DNA of 36,064 nucleotides from Mycolicibacterium stellerae (lineage in GTDB: Bacteria; Actinomycetota; Actinomycetes; Mycobacteriales; Mycobacteriaceae), in assembly GCF_003719305.1 (NCBI RefSeq), contig NZ_RARC01000046.1, positions 1 through 36,064 of the forward strand. The letters run 5' to 3'. The notes beneath the pieces were generated by a model. That model made no database searches, was not told where the DNA came from, and worked only from the letters and a program-made list of their open reading frames with translations. Shown here in pieces: positions 21,701-29,974 of the stretch (within the stretch, counting starts at the first letter, position 1; the number at the start of each line of letters is the position of its first letter). The position numbers and the translations under genes were made by a program.

Positions 21701-22603
21701 TCAGGCCATGGCGAAGTTCTCGGTGAGCGCCTCGATGATGGGGCGCCACACCGGTTCGGGAAGGTCGTGGCCCATGCCGTCGACGACGACGAACTGCGCG
21801 CCCGGAATCGCCCTTGCGAGGCTGCGACCGTTGCGCGGCCGCACCATCGGATCATTGGTGCCGTGGATGACCATCGTCGGCGCGGTGATGCTGCGGGAGT
21901 AGCGCAGCAGGCTGCCGGTACCGAGGATCGCGTCGAACTGGCGAAGCATGCCTTGCGGGTAATCACTGCGGGCGCGTAACTCCTCGACTCGACGGCGCAA
22001 CGCGTCGACCGGCGGTAAGTAGTTGGGGCCGTTGATTATTGAGATGCTGCGTACCTCAGCGGCCAGCCGCTCGTCCCACGGCGCATTCTTGGCGGGTGCA
22101 CCGAAGGCCAGCTTGATGACCCGCCATCGCGGCACCGCCGAGAAAAGCCGGTTCGAACTGGACATGATCAGCCCGAGCGACGCGAGCCGGTCGGGATGGC
22201 TGGCCGCCAGCACCTGCGCGATCATGCCGCCCATCGATGCCCCGACGACATGCGCGCGGTCGATGTCGAGGTGGTCCAGCAGGCCCTTCACGTCGTCGGC
22301 CATGTCGACGAGTGTGTAGGGCACTTGGCTGCGGCGGCCCGTCATGTGGCGCAGCACCCGCGGGTACACCGAGCCGTCGGCCTTTTCGCCGTGCAGCTTC
22401 GTCGACAACCCGGTGTCGCGGTGGTCGAACCGCACGACCCGGTAGCCCCGTTCGACCAGCTTTGCGCAGAACCCGTCAGGCCACATCGGCAGCTGGGCCC
22501 CGACGCCCATGATCAGCAGCACGGGCGGGGCGTCGGGGTCGCCGAGATCCTCGTAGAACAACTCCACGTCGCCGCAGAGCGCCGTCCCTGTCCGGGTGTG
22601 CAC
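21701..22603 (-). CDS. Alpha/beta-fold hydrolase, LipG paralogue
   Basis: A 300-residue serine hydrolase with triad Ser123 in GASMGGM, Asp251 in GTNDPMV and His279 in GMGHDLP. It shares long near-identical segments with the lipG product 5.3 kb away, for example LLDHLDIDRAHVVGASMGG and the PPVLLIMG strand, so the two arose by duplication. The start is GTG 22603; AAAGGA is only three bases upstream, so the true start may be a few codons further in. It is the last gene of a likely three-gene operon with two DinB-type genes (21-base gap). Confidence 0.85.
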   Translation of the reverse strand: MHTRTGTALCGDVELFYEDLGDPDAPPVLLIMGVGAQLPMWPDGFCAKLVERGYRVVRFDHRDTGLSTKLHGEKADGSVYPRVLRHMTGRRSQVPYTLVDMADDVKGLLDHLDIDRAHVVGASMGGMIAQVLAASHPDRLASLGLIMSSSNRLFSAVPRWRVIKLAFGAPAKNAPWDERLAAEVRSISIINGPNYLPPVDALRRRVEELRARSDYPQGMLRQFDAILGTGSLLRYSRSITAPTMVIHGTNDPMVRPRNGRSLARAIPGAQFVVVDGMGHDLPEPVWRPIIEALTENFAMA

Positions 22604-22624
22604 GAGTCCTTTGTACCGTGTGGG

Positions 22625-23221
22625 CTACGCCGACTTCCTCCACGGCTTGACCCAGTCGGTCTCCGGCCACCCCAGGGTGCCTGCCATCAGCTCGTACATC
22701 GTTGCGCCGTCGATCGATTCGCGGATGATGTCGCAGTGGCCTGCGTGCCGGGTCAACTCCTCCACAATGTGCATCGCCACCCAGCGCACGTTCCAGAAGT
22801 CGAGATCCTGCGGAAACCACGGCACGTCGTGCGGGACGGGCACCTGTGTGTCGAGGTCGGCATCGGCGAAGATCCGCAGCGTGTCCTCGTTCTGCGCGCG
22901 CAGCTTGTCGAGTAGCTCGTCGAGCGTTTCGTCGTCGCGCATCAGGTATTGGTCCTCGTAGTCGGCCACCTGCTTGTCGAACGGCCGCTCGTCGCGCGGC
23001 GGGGAGTCGGGAGCGGCCTTGACGCGCTCCATCCAGCTGCGCTGCACGTCCGCCGCATGCTTGACGAGTCCGCCGATCGAGAGTGCGCTGACCGATGGTT
23101 TGGAGCGTGCCTGCTCGTCGGTGAGGCCGTAGGCGACCGCGAAGAAGGCATTCTGGTTGAACCGCAGGAACTCGATCAACGTCTGGCGCTCGTCGGCGGC
23201 GGGTAGGGGCATTCCGTCCAT
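22625..23221 (-). CDS. DinB-fold protein (DUF664 type)
   Basis: A 198-residue four-helix-bundle protein of the DinB/YfiT superfamily. Likely metal ligands are the His in GLVKHAADVQ (about 55) and the His pair in MHIVEELTRHAGHCDIIRE (about 150-165). DinB-type proteins include mycothiol-dependent transferases and detoxification enzymes, but most, including DUF664 members, have no assigned reaction. The gene is three bases after the first DinB-type gene and 21 bases before the hydrolase gene. An alternative start is the fourth codon (Met). Confidence 0.85.
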   Translation of the reverse strand: MDGMPLPAADERQTLIEFLRFNQNAFFAVAYGLTDEQARSKPSVSALSIGGLVKHAADVQRSWMERVKAAPDSPPRDERPFDKQVADYEDQYLMRDDETLDELLDKLRAQNEDTLRIFADADLDTQVPVPHDVPWFPQDLDFWNVRWVAMHIVEELTRHAGHCDIIRESIDGATMYELMAGTLGWPETDWVKPWRKSA

Positions 23222-23224
23222 CGG

Positions 23225-23800
23225 CTACTTCTCCTCGTTTCGCGGGGTGTGGGCGTAAAGGTCTCGGATACAGGCGATTTCGGCACCGTGGTGAATCACC
23301 TCGCGGTTGATGTGCAGCACCAACGCGATGAACGGATAGTCCGCGTACGGGCCTTCGGCGGGGCCGCATGGGCGGTCGAGCTCATCGACGTCGAGCGCGC
23401 GCACACCGGCTATCCATGTCTCGTAGGCCTCGTCGAGCTGACCCAACGCGGTCGCCGCGTCTGTCGCGTAGGGCCAACTCTGGTAGTCCGCGGGCGGCCC
23501 GGCGAAGTGCGAGTGGTTACGCATCGCCAGCACGCCGACGATGATGTGCGCGAGCCGCCACGCGATCGTGGTGAACGGCGCCGGTTCGGGTGCCGGGTAT
23601 TCGAAGTCGATTCCGCCGTCGGGGTGCACGGTCCAGCATGTCGGCACCGGACACCAGAAGTACTCGTCGTCGGTCAGCCCCTCGAGCCGTGGCCGCAGCT
23701 GGGTGGTCCAGTGGACGTCGAGCTGGTCGGCGAGTTGGCTGACCAGATCTGATTTCGCCGCCGTAGCGGCTGCGGTTTTGTCGTTCGTCTTCGGGCTCAT
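23225..23800 (-). CDS. DinB-fold protein, first gene of the WYL-controlled operon
   Basis: A 191-residue DinB-superfamily protein. The probable metal-binding residues are the His in WRLAHIIVG (about 84) and the His pair in NREVIHHGAEIACIRDLY near 168. A tryptophan-rich segment (DEYFWCPVPTCWTVHP) is typical of the DinB_2 subgroup. The ATG at 23800 has GAGAGG nine bases upstream. The gene is divergent from a WYL-type regulator, with a perfect palindrome in the 61-base gap. The reaction is unknown. Confidence 0.84.
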   Translation of the reverse strand: MSPKTNDKTAAATAAKSDLVSQLADQLDVHWTTQLRPRLEGLTDDEYFWCPVPTCWTVHPDGGIDFEYPAPEPAPFTTIAWRLAHIIVGVLAMRNHSHFAGPPADYQSWPYATDAATALGQLDEAYETWIAGVRALDVDELDRPCGPAEGPYADYPFIALVLHINREVIHHGAEIACIRDLYAHTPRNEEK

Positions 23801-23821
23801 GAAACCAACCTCTCATCTGTA

Positions 23822-23840
23822 TAGGACAGGTTCTGTCCTA
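23822..23840. promoter_or_regulatory. Operator palindrome of the WYL/DinB divergon
   Basis: TAGGACAG-GTT-CTGTCCTA is a perfect inverted repeat with 8-base arms. On the minus strand it occupies the spacer just upstream of a TATACA -10 (23823-23818) of the DinB operon, so binding would block or modulate that promoter. It lies 22 bases from the WYL regulator start. Confidence 0.7.
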
Positions 23841-23861
23841 AAAGTGTGCGAGCCTGAAAAC

Positions 23862-24820
23862 ATGTCCGAGACGACGAGCCGGGTGCTGCAGCTGCTTGGC
23901 CTGCTGCAGTCGCGACGGGTGTGGTCGGGCGAAGAGCTCGCCGACCGGCTCAACGTGACCACCCGCAGTGTTCGTCGTGACGTCGAGCGGCTGCGTGACC
24001 TGGGCTATCCGGTGCTCGCCAGCAAGGGACACGGCGGCGGTTACCAGCTGGGCGCCGGCGCGGCACTGCCGCCGCTGCTGCTTGACCCCGACGAGGCGGT
24101 GGCCATGGCGGTCTGTCTGCGGCTGGCCGCGGGCGGCAGCGTGGCGGGCGTCGGCGAATCGGCGCTACGGGCGCTGAGCAAGCTGGACCAGGTGATGCCG
24201 TCGCGGCTGCGGTCGCAGGTGTCGGCGGTCCACGACGCCACGGTCACGCTCACCTCGAACACGTCCGACTCACCCGTCGAACCCGACGTCCTGATGACCC
24301 TTGCCCGCGCCTGCCGCGACCGCGAGCATGTGGCGGTGTCCTATGTCGATCGCGCGGGCAATGCCACCCAGCGCCGATTGGAGCCCTACCAGCTCGTCAC
24401 GACGGGTAAACGCTGGTATCTGCTGGCGTTCGACCGTGACCGCGACGACTGGCGCAGCCTTCGGCTGGACCGGATGGGTGAGTCCGCGCACGCGGCAGCA
24501 CGTTCGTGGCCAGAGACGCACCAGATGCCGCGGCGTACGTACAGCGGTCGATCAGCGCGTCGCCGTACAAACACGTCGCCCGCGTCCGCTACTTCGCTCC
24601 TGAACAGGTTGTCGCACAGCACTTCTCACCCTCGTCGGTGACGATAGAGGCGGACGGCCCAGACGCCTGCGTCGTCACCGCGGGTGCAGACGACCCGGAG
24701 CGGATGGTGACCTACTTCGCGACGGTCGGTGCCGACTTCGAGGTGCTCGAACCGCCAGAAGTGGTCGCCGCGGTCGCGTCGGCCGCCGACCGGTTGCGCC
24801 GCGCTGCCAGCAGGCCGTGA
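23862..24820 (+). pseudogene. WYL-domain (YafY-type) transcription regulator with a one-base frameshift
   Basis: The N-terminal frame from ATG 23862 encodes a winged helix-turn-helix (VLQLLGLLQSRRVWSGEELA, then NVTTRSVRRDVERLR), GHGGGYQLG and a WYL-domain core (VSYVDRAGNATQRRLEPYQL, then WYLLAFDRDRDDWRSLRLDR) up to codon 207 near 24482. The rest of the protein continues in another frame from about 24483 to the TGA at 24818-24820 (VRARGSTFVARDAPDAAAYV, then HVARVRYFAPEQVVAQHF). One missing G (GAGGTC read as GAGTC) restores a single product of about 320 residues. It is either a true inactivating deletion, which leaves the DNA-binding half intact, or a sequencing error. It would control the DinB operon. 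Confidence 0.85.
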
Positions 24821-24951
24821 CGTTCGCGCTTGGCCGCCGAACCGCGCAGCCGCAGCCGCAGCAGAAGCAGTCGGCGGTGCGCCTCGAAGCCCATCGACAG
24901 TGGGTCACGCCAGGCCACCGCACTCTGCGGCGTCTTGGAGTCACTCGTCAT
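24712..24951 (-). CDS. Possible small basic protein, unrecognised
   Basis: A 79-residue frame from ATG 24951, with GGAG six bases upstream and high third-position GC throughout. It begins MTSDSKTPQSAVAWRDPLSM and continues with an Arg/Leu-rich helix (RRLLLLRLRLRGSAAKRERH), then a Ser/Thr-rich tail. Its last 109 bases overlap the end of the WYL regulator on the other strand, where the apparent codon bias may be a shadow. The non-overlapping first half looks like coding sequence. No family is recognised. Confidence 0.3.
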   Translation of the reverse strand: MTSDSKTPQSAVAWRDPLSMGFEAHRRLLLLRLRLRGSAAKRERHGLLAARRNRSAADATAATTSGGSSTSKSAPTVAK

Positions 24952-25033
24952 GTCTCCAGGGTGACATATCCCGCGGGTTCGCGACGGCGGGCGCTGATGA
25001 CGTGGCGGCGGCTATTTGGTGACACCTTGTCGC

Positions 25034-25091
25034 CGAGCAGACGCAAAAGTCCCCGACACGGCGAGGTTTCGGGGACTTTTGCGTCTGCTCG
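25034..25091. terminator. Perfect 23-base inverted repeat (REP-like bidirectional terminator)
   Basis: The arm at 25034-25056 (CGAGCAGACGCAAAAG followed by TCCCCGA) is perfectly complementary to 25069-25091 (TCGGGGAC followed by TTTTGCGTCTGCTCG), with a 12-base loop. From memory, stems carrying GAGCAGACGCAAAA recur between genes in other mycobacterial genomes. It separates the WYL region from the mannosidase operon. Apart from this and the small frame at 24712, the 304 bases from 24821 to 25124 hold only the mannosidase promoter. Confidence 0.75.
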
Positions 25092-25105
25092 CCAGTGGTG
25101 CAAAT

Positions 25106-25118
25106 CACTACGTAGTGT
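25106..25118 (+). promoter_or_regulatory. Candidate mannosidase promoter with operator palindrome
   Basis: CACTACGTAGTG (25106-25117) is a perfect 12-base palindrome. It overlaps TAGTGT (25113-25118), a TANNNT box followed by exactly six bases and the GTG at 25125. This suggests a leaderless transcript under operator control. Confidence 0.45.
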
Positions 25119-25124
25119 GGCGTC

Positions 25125-28100
25125 GTGGCGTTCGGTGTGGCTTCCGCGGAGTCGACGGACCTTTTCGTTGGGCCGACGGACGCGCCGCTACAGGTGGTCA
25201 GGGTCGCCCACACCGGCGGCACGTCGCCGATCGTCATCGAGGGCGACGGCCTGACCACGCCGGCGCCGCCGCCCGCCGACCCGTCCGGTGGGGTGGCCGA
25301 GATCGCCGTCGAGGTGAGCGAGCCCGTGCCCGGTGAGCGCCGCGCGGCACGCGTGCTGTGTGACGGCACCACCACCGACTTCGAGTTCGTCGTCGCCGAA
25401 CCGGGCTGGACGATGTTCATGATCAGCCACTTCCACTACGACCCGGTCTGGTGGAACACGCAGGCCGCGTACACCAGCCTGTGGACCGAGGAGCCACCGG
25501 GCCGCGCCAGGCAGACAAACGGCCTCAACCTAGTCGCCGCGCATCTCGAAATGGCGCGCAGGGAACCGGAATACAAGTTCGTGCTGGCCGAGGTCGACTA
25601 CCTCAAGCCGTACTGGGACACCCACCCGCAGGACCGTGCGGACCTGCGCCGGTTCATCGCCGACGGTCGCGTCGAGATCATGGGCGGAACCTACAACGAG
25701 CCGAACACCAACCTGACCAGTGCCGAGACGACGATCCGGAACTTCGTGGCCGGCATCGGCTTTCAGCGCGACGTGCTCGGCGCCGAGCCGGCGACCGCGT
25801 GGCAGCTGGACGTGTTCGGCCACGACCCGCAGTTCCCGGGGATGGCGGCCGACGCCGGCTTGACGTCGAGTTCGTGGGCGCGCGGACCGCACCATCAGTG
25901 GGGGCCGATGCAGGACCAGGGCGACCCGAAGCGCATGCAGTTCTCCAGCGAGTTCGAGTGGATCTCCCCTTCGGGCCGCGGTCTGCTCACCCACTACATG
26001 CCCGCGCACTACTCGGCCGGCTGGTGGATGGATTCGTCGGCGACCCTCGAAGAGGCCGAAACGGCGACATACGAACTGTTCTCGTCACTGAAGAAGGTCA
26101 CGCTGACCCGCAACGTGCTATTGCCCGTCGGCACCGATTACACACCGCCCAATAAGTGGGTCACCGAAATTCACCGCGACTGGAATGCCCGTTACACCTG
26201 GCCGCGGTTCGTGTGCGCGCTGCCACGGGAGTTCTTCGCCTCGGTGCGGGCCGAACTCGTCGAGCGCGGCATCGACGCCTCGCCGCAGACCCGCGACATG
26301 AACCCGGTCTACACCGGCAAGGACGTCTCCTACATCGACACCAAGCAGGCCAACCGCGACGCCGAGAACGCGGTGCTGGACGGCGAACGGTTCGCCGTAT
26401 TCGCAGGCCTGCTCGGCGGCGCCACCTACCCGCAGGCCGCGCTGGAGAAGGCGTGGGTACAGCTTGCCTACGGCGCACATCACGACGCCATCACCGGCTC
26501 GGAGTCCGACCAGGTGTACCTCGACCTGCTGACCGGCTGGCGGGACGCCTGGGAGCTGGGGTGCGCCGCGCGGGACAACGCACTCAAACTGATATCGCGC
26601 GCCGTGGACGGAACGGTGGTGGTGTGGAACACGCTGACGCACAACCGAACCGATGTGGTGACAGCGCGATTCGACGAACCACTCGGCGACGGCGTACGGG
26701 TGATCGACGCCGACGGCGACGAGCAACCCGCGCTTGTTGAGCACGGCGGTCGGTCGGTGACCTGGCTGGCACGAGACATCCCGTCGCTGGGCTGGCGCGC
26801 CTACCGGGTGATCGCCGGTTCGGCACAGACGGGCTGGAAAGCAAAAAGCGGCAACGAGATAGGCAACGGGCGCTATCGGCTGCGGGTCGACCCGGCAAGG
26901 GGAGGCGCGGTCTCGTCGCTGACCGATGACGGTCGCGAACTCCTCGGCGAGGGGAAGGTCGGCAACGAGTTGGCGGTGTATGACGAGTACCCCGCACACC
27001 CGCAGGCCGGCGAGGGCCCGTGGCACCTGCTGCCCAAGGGGCCGGTGGTCGTCTCGTCAAGCGCAGTCGCGGAATCCGTGCGGTGCTATCACTCGCCGGT
27101 GGGCGAGCGGTTGGTCATAGGTGGCCGGATCGGCTCCCTGTTGCGGTACACCCAGACATTGACGCTGTGGCAAGACATTCCACGCGTGGACTGCAGCACC
27201 ACGATCGACGGATTCACCGGTGAGGACAAGCTGCTGCGGCTGCGCTGGCCGTGCCCCGTCCCTGGGGCGATGCCGGTCAGCGAGGTCGGCGACGCCGTGA
27301 TCGGGCGCGGCTTTGCACTGCTGCACGAGCCCGGCTCCACGGAGTCCGTCGACACCGCGAAACATCCTTACACGCTGGACAACCCGGCCTACGGCTGGTT
27401 TGGGCTGTCATCGGCGATGCGGATACGCGTAGCGGGCGCGAGGAGCACGAACAACCATGGCGATTCGGTGCGTGCGGTGTCGGTGGCCGAGGTGATATCG
27501 CCGACCGAGGCGGAGTCCGCGCCGTTGGCCCGCGACCTGATGGTGGCGCTGGTCCGCGCCGGCGTCACCGCCACGTGCAGCAGTGCCGACAAGCCCCGCT
27601 ACGGGGATCTCGAGGTGGATTCCAACCTTCCGGATGCCCGGATCGCGGTCGGCGGCCCTGATCAGAACCCTTTCAGCGCGGCGGTGTTGGCCGAGGCCGA
27701 CGCCGCCTATACCGTCGAGCTGACGCGTCAGCTCGACGAGACCGGATCGGCCAGGGTGTTCGTTCCCGCTGCCGCTCCGCTTGCGCAGACGTGGCTGCCC
27801 GGCGCCGACCTGCGCGGTGTGCGGACGCTGCCGGTGCTCATCGTCGCCGCCGTCGACGGACTCGACGAGGCGGTGGCGTCGGTGGTCGAAGACCTTGCCG
27901 ATGCCGAGATCTCGGTTGAGCAGCAGGTGCCGTCAGACGTCGAGACGTTCGACGAGCGAACCGTCGCGGTGCTCAACCGCGGAGTGCCCGGCTTCGCCGT
28001 CGACACCGACGGCACCATGCACGCGTCGCTGATGAGGTCGTGCACCGGCTGGCCATCGGGGGTGTGGATGGACCCGCAGCCGCGTCGTACCGCGCCCGAC

Positions 28101-29357
28101 GGCTCGAGCTTCCAACTGCAACACTGGACACACACGTTCGATTACGCGCTGGTATCAGGTGACGGTGACTGGCGATCGGCCGCGGTCCCCGACCGAAGCG
28201 CGGAATTCTCGCACCCGCTGATCGCGGTTGTCGGAAACCGCAGTGCCACAGGTGGGTTGCCGAGCTGGGGCTCGCTGTTGGAGATCGAACCCGCAGACAC
28301 CGTCCAACTGGCCGCGCTGAAGGCGGCGGGCACCCCGCTGGCATCCGGCAGCAGTCGGCCCGTCGACCCGACCCAAGCGGTGGCGATTCGTTTGGTCGAA
28401 AAGGTAGGGGCCGCAACCGAAATCGCCATCACCTCCGGCCTGCACAGGGTGTCCTCCGCTTCGCGGGTCAACCTGCTCGAGGAGCCACGCCTGCAGAAGC
28501 ACCGGGCATTCGAGGGCGTCACGCTGGCCGGCTACGAGATCGCCACGATGTTGACCCGGCTGAACATGCCGCGCGTGCTCGATGCCGACCACACGCAGTT
28601 GGCCCCCGAGGCCGAGGCGGCGCAGCCGCTGTATGCGCGGTACTGGCTGCACAACCGTGGCCCGGCGCCACTCGGCGGGCTGCCTGCGGTTGCACACCTG
28701 CATCCGCAGGCCACCGTCGCCGAGCCAGGCGACGAAATCGTGCTTCGGCTCACCGCAGCCAGCGACTGCACCGACTCGGTGCTGCACGGCACGGTGCGAT
28801 TGGTGTGCCCCGACGGCTGGAAAGCCAGCCCGGCCCGGCTGCCGTTCGTGCTGCCCGGCGGCGGCCATCTGGAGGCCGACATCGAGCTGACGCTGCCGGC
28901 CGGCACCCCGCCGGGCCTCTACCCGATCCGCGCCCAGCTCGTCGTGACCGGCGACGACGCCGAGTCGATGCCCGCCTCCTGGCACCAGGTCGTCGAGGAC
29001 GTCGCCACCGTGTCGGTGGGCATGCCTGGCGAGGACAACGAAATCGTCTACCTGGTAAGAGAACCCGCCGACGTCGAGGTGGCCGCCGGGGAAACCGCGC
29101 GGCTCGCGGTCACCGTCGGAACGTCGGCGGGCGCAGGCCTGTCGCTGGAGGCGCACCTGATCAGCCCGTGGGGAACGTGGGAATGGATCGGCCCCGCCGC
29201 GCAGGGTGCTGCGCTGACTCCGGGCGAGACGGTGGAACTCGGGTTCGATGTCGCCCCTCCACCGTGGGTGCAGCCCGGCGAATGGTGGGCGCTGATCCGG
29301 GTGGGTTGTGCCGGACGGTTGCTCTATACGCCCGCTGTGAGGGTGACGGTCCGATGA
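25125..29357 (+). CDS. GH38-family alpha-mannosidase
   Basis: A 1410-residue glycoside hydrolase family 38 enzyme, the counterpart of Rv0648. It cleaves alpha-mannosides with retention. The GH38 site is present: SHFHYDPVWW (101-110) with zinc ligands His104 and Asp106, the nucleophile Asp229 in WQLDVFGHDPQFP, and the zinc-binding AHHDAITG motif at about 452-459. An N-terminal beta domain (1-90) precedes it, and beta-sandwich domains follow, including an Ig-like NEW3-type domain near 1200-1280. No signal peptide is seen, so it is probably cytosolic. The start is GTG 25125. Its stop overlaps the next gene (ATGA). The substrate could be phosphatidylinositol mannosides, lipomannan fragments or an imported glycan. 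Confidence 0.92.
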   Translation: MAFGVASAESTDLFVGPTDAPLQVVRVAHTGGTSPIVIEGDGLTTPAPPPADPSGGVAEIAVEVSEPVPGERRAARVLCDGTTTDFEFVVAEPGWTMFMISHFHYDPVWWNTQAAYTSLWTEEPPGRARQTNGLNLVAAHLEMARREPEYKFVLAEVDYLKPYWDTHPQDRADLRRFIADGRVEIMGGTYNEPNTNLTSAETTIRNFVAGIGFQRDVLGAEPATAWQLDVFGHDPQFPGMAADAGLTSSSWARGPHHQWGPMQDQGDPKRMQFSSEFEWISPSGRGLLTHYMPAHYSAGWWMDSSATLEEAETATYELFSSLKKVTLTRNVLLPVGTDYTPPNKWVTEIHRDWNARYTWPRFVCALPREFFASVRAELVERGIDASPQTRDMNPVYTGKDVSYIDTKQANRDAENAVLDGERFAVFAGLLGGATYPQAALEKAWVQLAYGAHHDAITGSESDQVYLDLLTGWRDAWELGCAARDNALKLISRAVDGTVVVWNTLTHNRTDVVTARFDEPLGDGVRVIDADGDEQPALVEHGGRSVTWLARDIPSLGWRAYRVIAGSAQTGWKAKSGNEIGNGRYRLRVDPARGGAVSSLTDDGRELLGEGKVGNELAVYDEYPAHPQAGEGPWHLLPKGPVVVSSSAVAESVRCYHSPVGERLVIGGRIGSLLRYTQTLTLWQDIPRVDCSTTIDGFTGEDKLLRLRWPCPVPGAMPVSEVGDAVIGRGFALLHEPGSTESVDTAKHPYTLDNPAYGWFGLSSAMRIRVAGARSTNNHGDSVRAVSVAEVISPTEAESAPLARDLMVALVRAGVTATCSSADKPRYGDLEVDSNLPDARIAVGGPDQNPFSAAVLAEADAAYTVELTRQLDETGSARVFVPAAAPLAQTWLPGADLRGVRTLPVLIVAAVDGLDEAVASVVEDLADAEISVEQQVPSDVETFDERTVAVLNRGVPGFAVDTDGTMHASLMRSCTGWPSGVWMDPQPRRTAPDGSSFQLQHWTHTFDYALVSGDGDWRSAAVPDRSAEFSHPLIAVVGNRSATGGLPSWGSLLEIEPADTVQLAALKAAGTPLASGSSRPVDPTQAVAIRLVEKVGAATEIAITSGLHRVSSASRVNLLEEPRLQKHRAFEGVTLAGYEIATMLTRLNMPRVLDADHTQLAPEAEAAQPLYARYWLHNRGPAPLGGLPAVAHLHPQATVAEPGDEIVLRLTAASDCTDSVLHGTVRLVCPDGWKASPARLPFVLPGGGHLEADIELTLPAGTPPGLYPIRAQLVVTGDDAESMPASWHQVVEDVATVSVGMPGEDNEIVYLVREPADVEVAAGETARLAVTVGTSAGAGLSLEAHLISPWGTWEWIGPAAQGAALTPGETVELGFDVAPPPWVQPGEWWALIRVGCAGRLLYTPAVRVTVR

Positions 29358-29974
29358 GCCACACGCACGTGGCCGCCACCGTCGCAGGTGTTGACGTGCC
29401 CGTCGCTGACGTCGACGTGCGTGAGGCAAGGCTGCGGGACGCGGTACCCGCAGCGGCGCTACCGCGGGCGGGTACCAGCGAGGGGCGCCAGCTGCGCCGC
29501 TGGCTGACGCAGCTGATGGTGACCGAGCGGGTGATTGCGGCCGAGGCCGCTGCGGCCGGTCTGACCACCGCCGGCGCACCTGCGGAAGATGAACTGCTGC
29601 CGGGCAATTCGGCGCGGCTGGAGATCGGCAGTGTCGCGGCGGCGGCATTGGCCGATCCGCTCACCCGGGTGATGTTCGTGCACGTGACGGCCGCGGTCGA
29701 CGTCGCCGAAACCGACGTCACGGCGTATCACGCCCGCAACCCGTTGCGCTTCGCGCCGCCATCCGACGCGGGCAACGGTTGGCGCACTGCGACAGCTGTC
29801 GCCCCGCCGCTGGCGGCCGTTCGACCGTTGATCGTGGAGCATCTGCGGGGTGCCGCACGGCGGCGGGCATTCCGGCTGTGGCTCGACGCGCGGCGGGCCG
29901 AACTGGTTTGGCTCGCACCCGGATACGAGCATCCGGGCGACCCCCGTCAACCCGACAACACCCACAGGCACTGA
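29354..29974 (+). CDS. SurA/parvulin-like protein without PPIase domain, at the fabD2 position
   Basis: A 206-residue protein from ATG 29354, which overlaps the mannosidase TGA. By position it is the counterpart of Rv0649, annotated as malonyl-CoA transacylase FabD2. But it lacks the FabD nucleophile motif (GHSxG), and FabD is about 300 residues. The N-terminal part (VAGVDVPVADVDVREARLRD, then LRRWLTQLMVTERVIAAEAA) and the later DVTAYHARNPLRFAPP read like the chaperone part of SurA/PrsA-type foldases. The 50-100 residue parvulin PPIase domain is absent or reduced. No signal peptide is seen. It ends one base into the ROK kinase gene. Confidence 0.7.
   Translation: MSHTHVAATVAGVDVPVADVDVREARLRDAVPAAALPRAGTSEGRQLRRWLTQLMVTERVIAAEAAAAGLTTAGAPAEDELLPGNSARLEIGSVAAAALADPLTRVMFVHVTAAVDVAETDVTAYHARNPLRFAPPSDAGNGWRTATAVAPPLAAVRPLIVEHLRGAARRRAFRLWLDARRAELVWLAPGYEHPGDPRQPDNTHRH

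Noticed and set aside
28155..29648. 497-residue minus-strand frame opposite the mannosidase
   Set aside because: It is Arg/Gly/His-rich shadow sequence, while the opposite strand is an uninterrupted GH38 gene.
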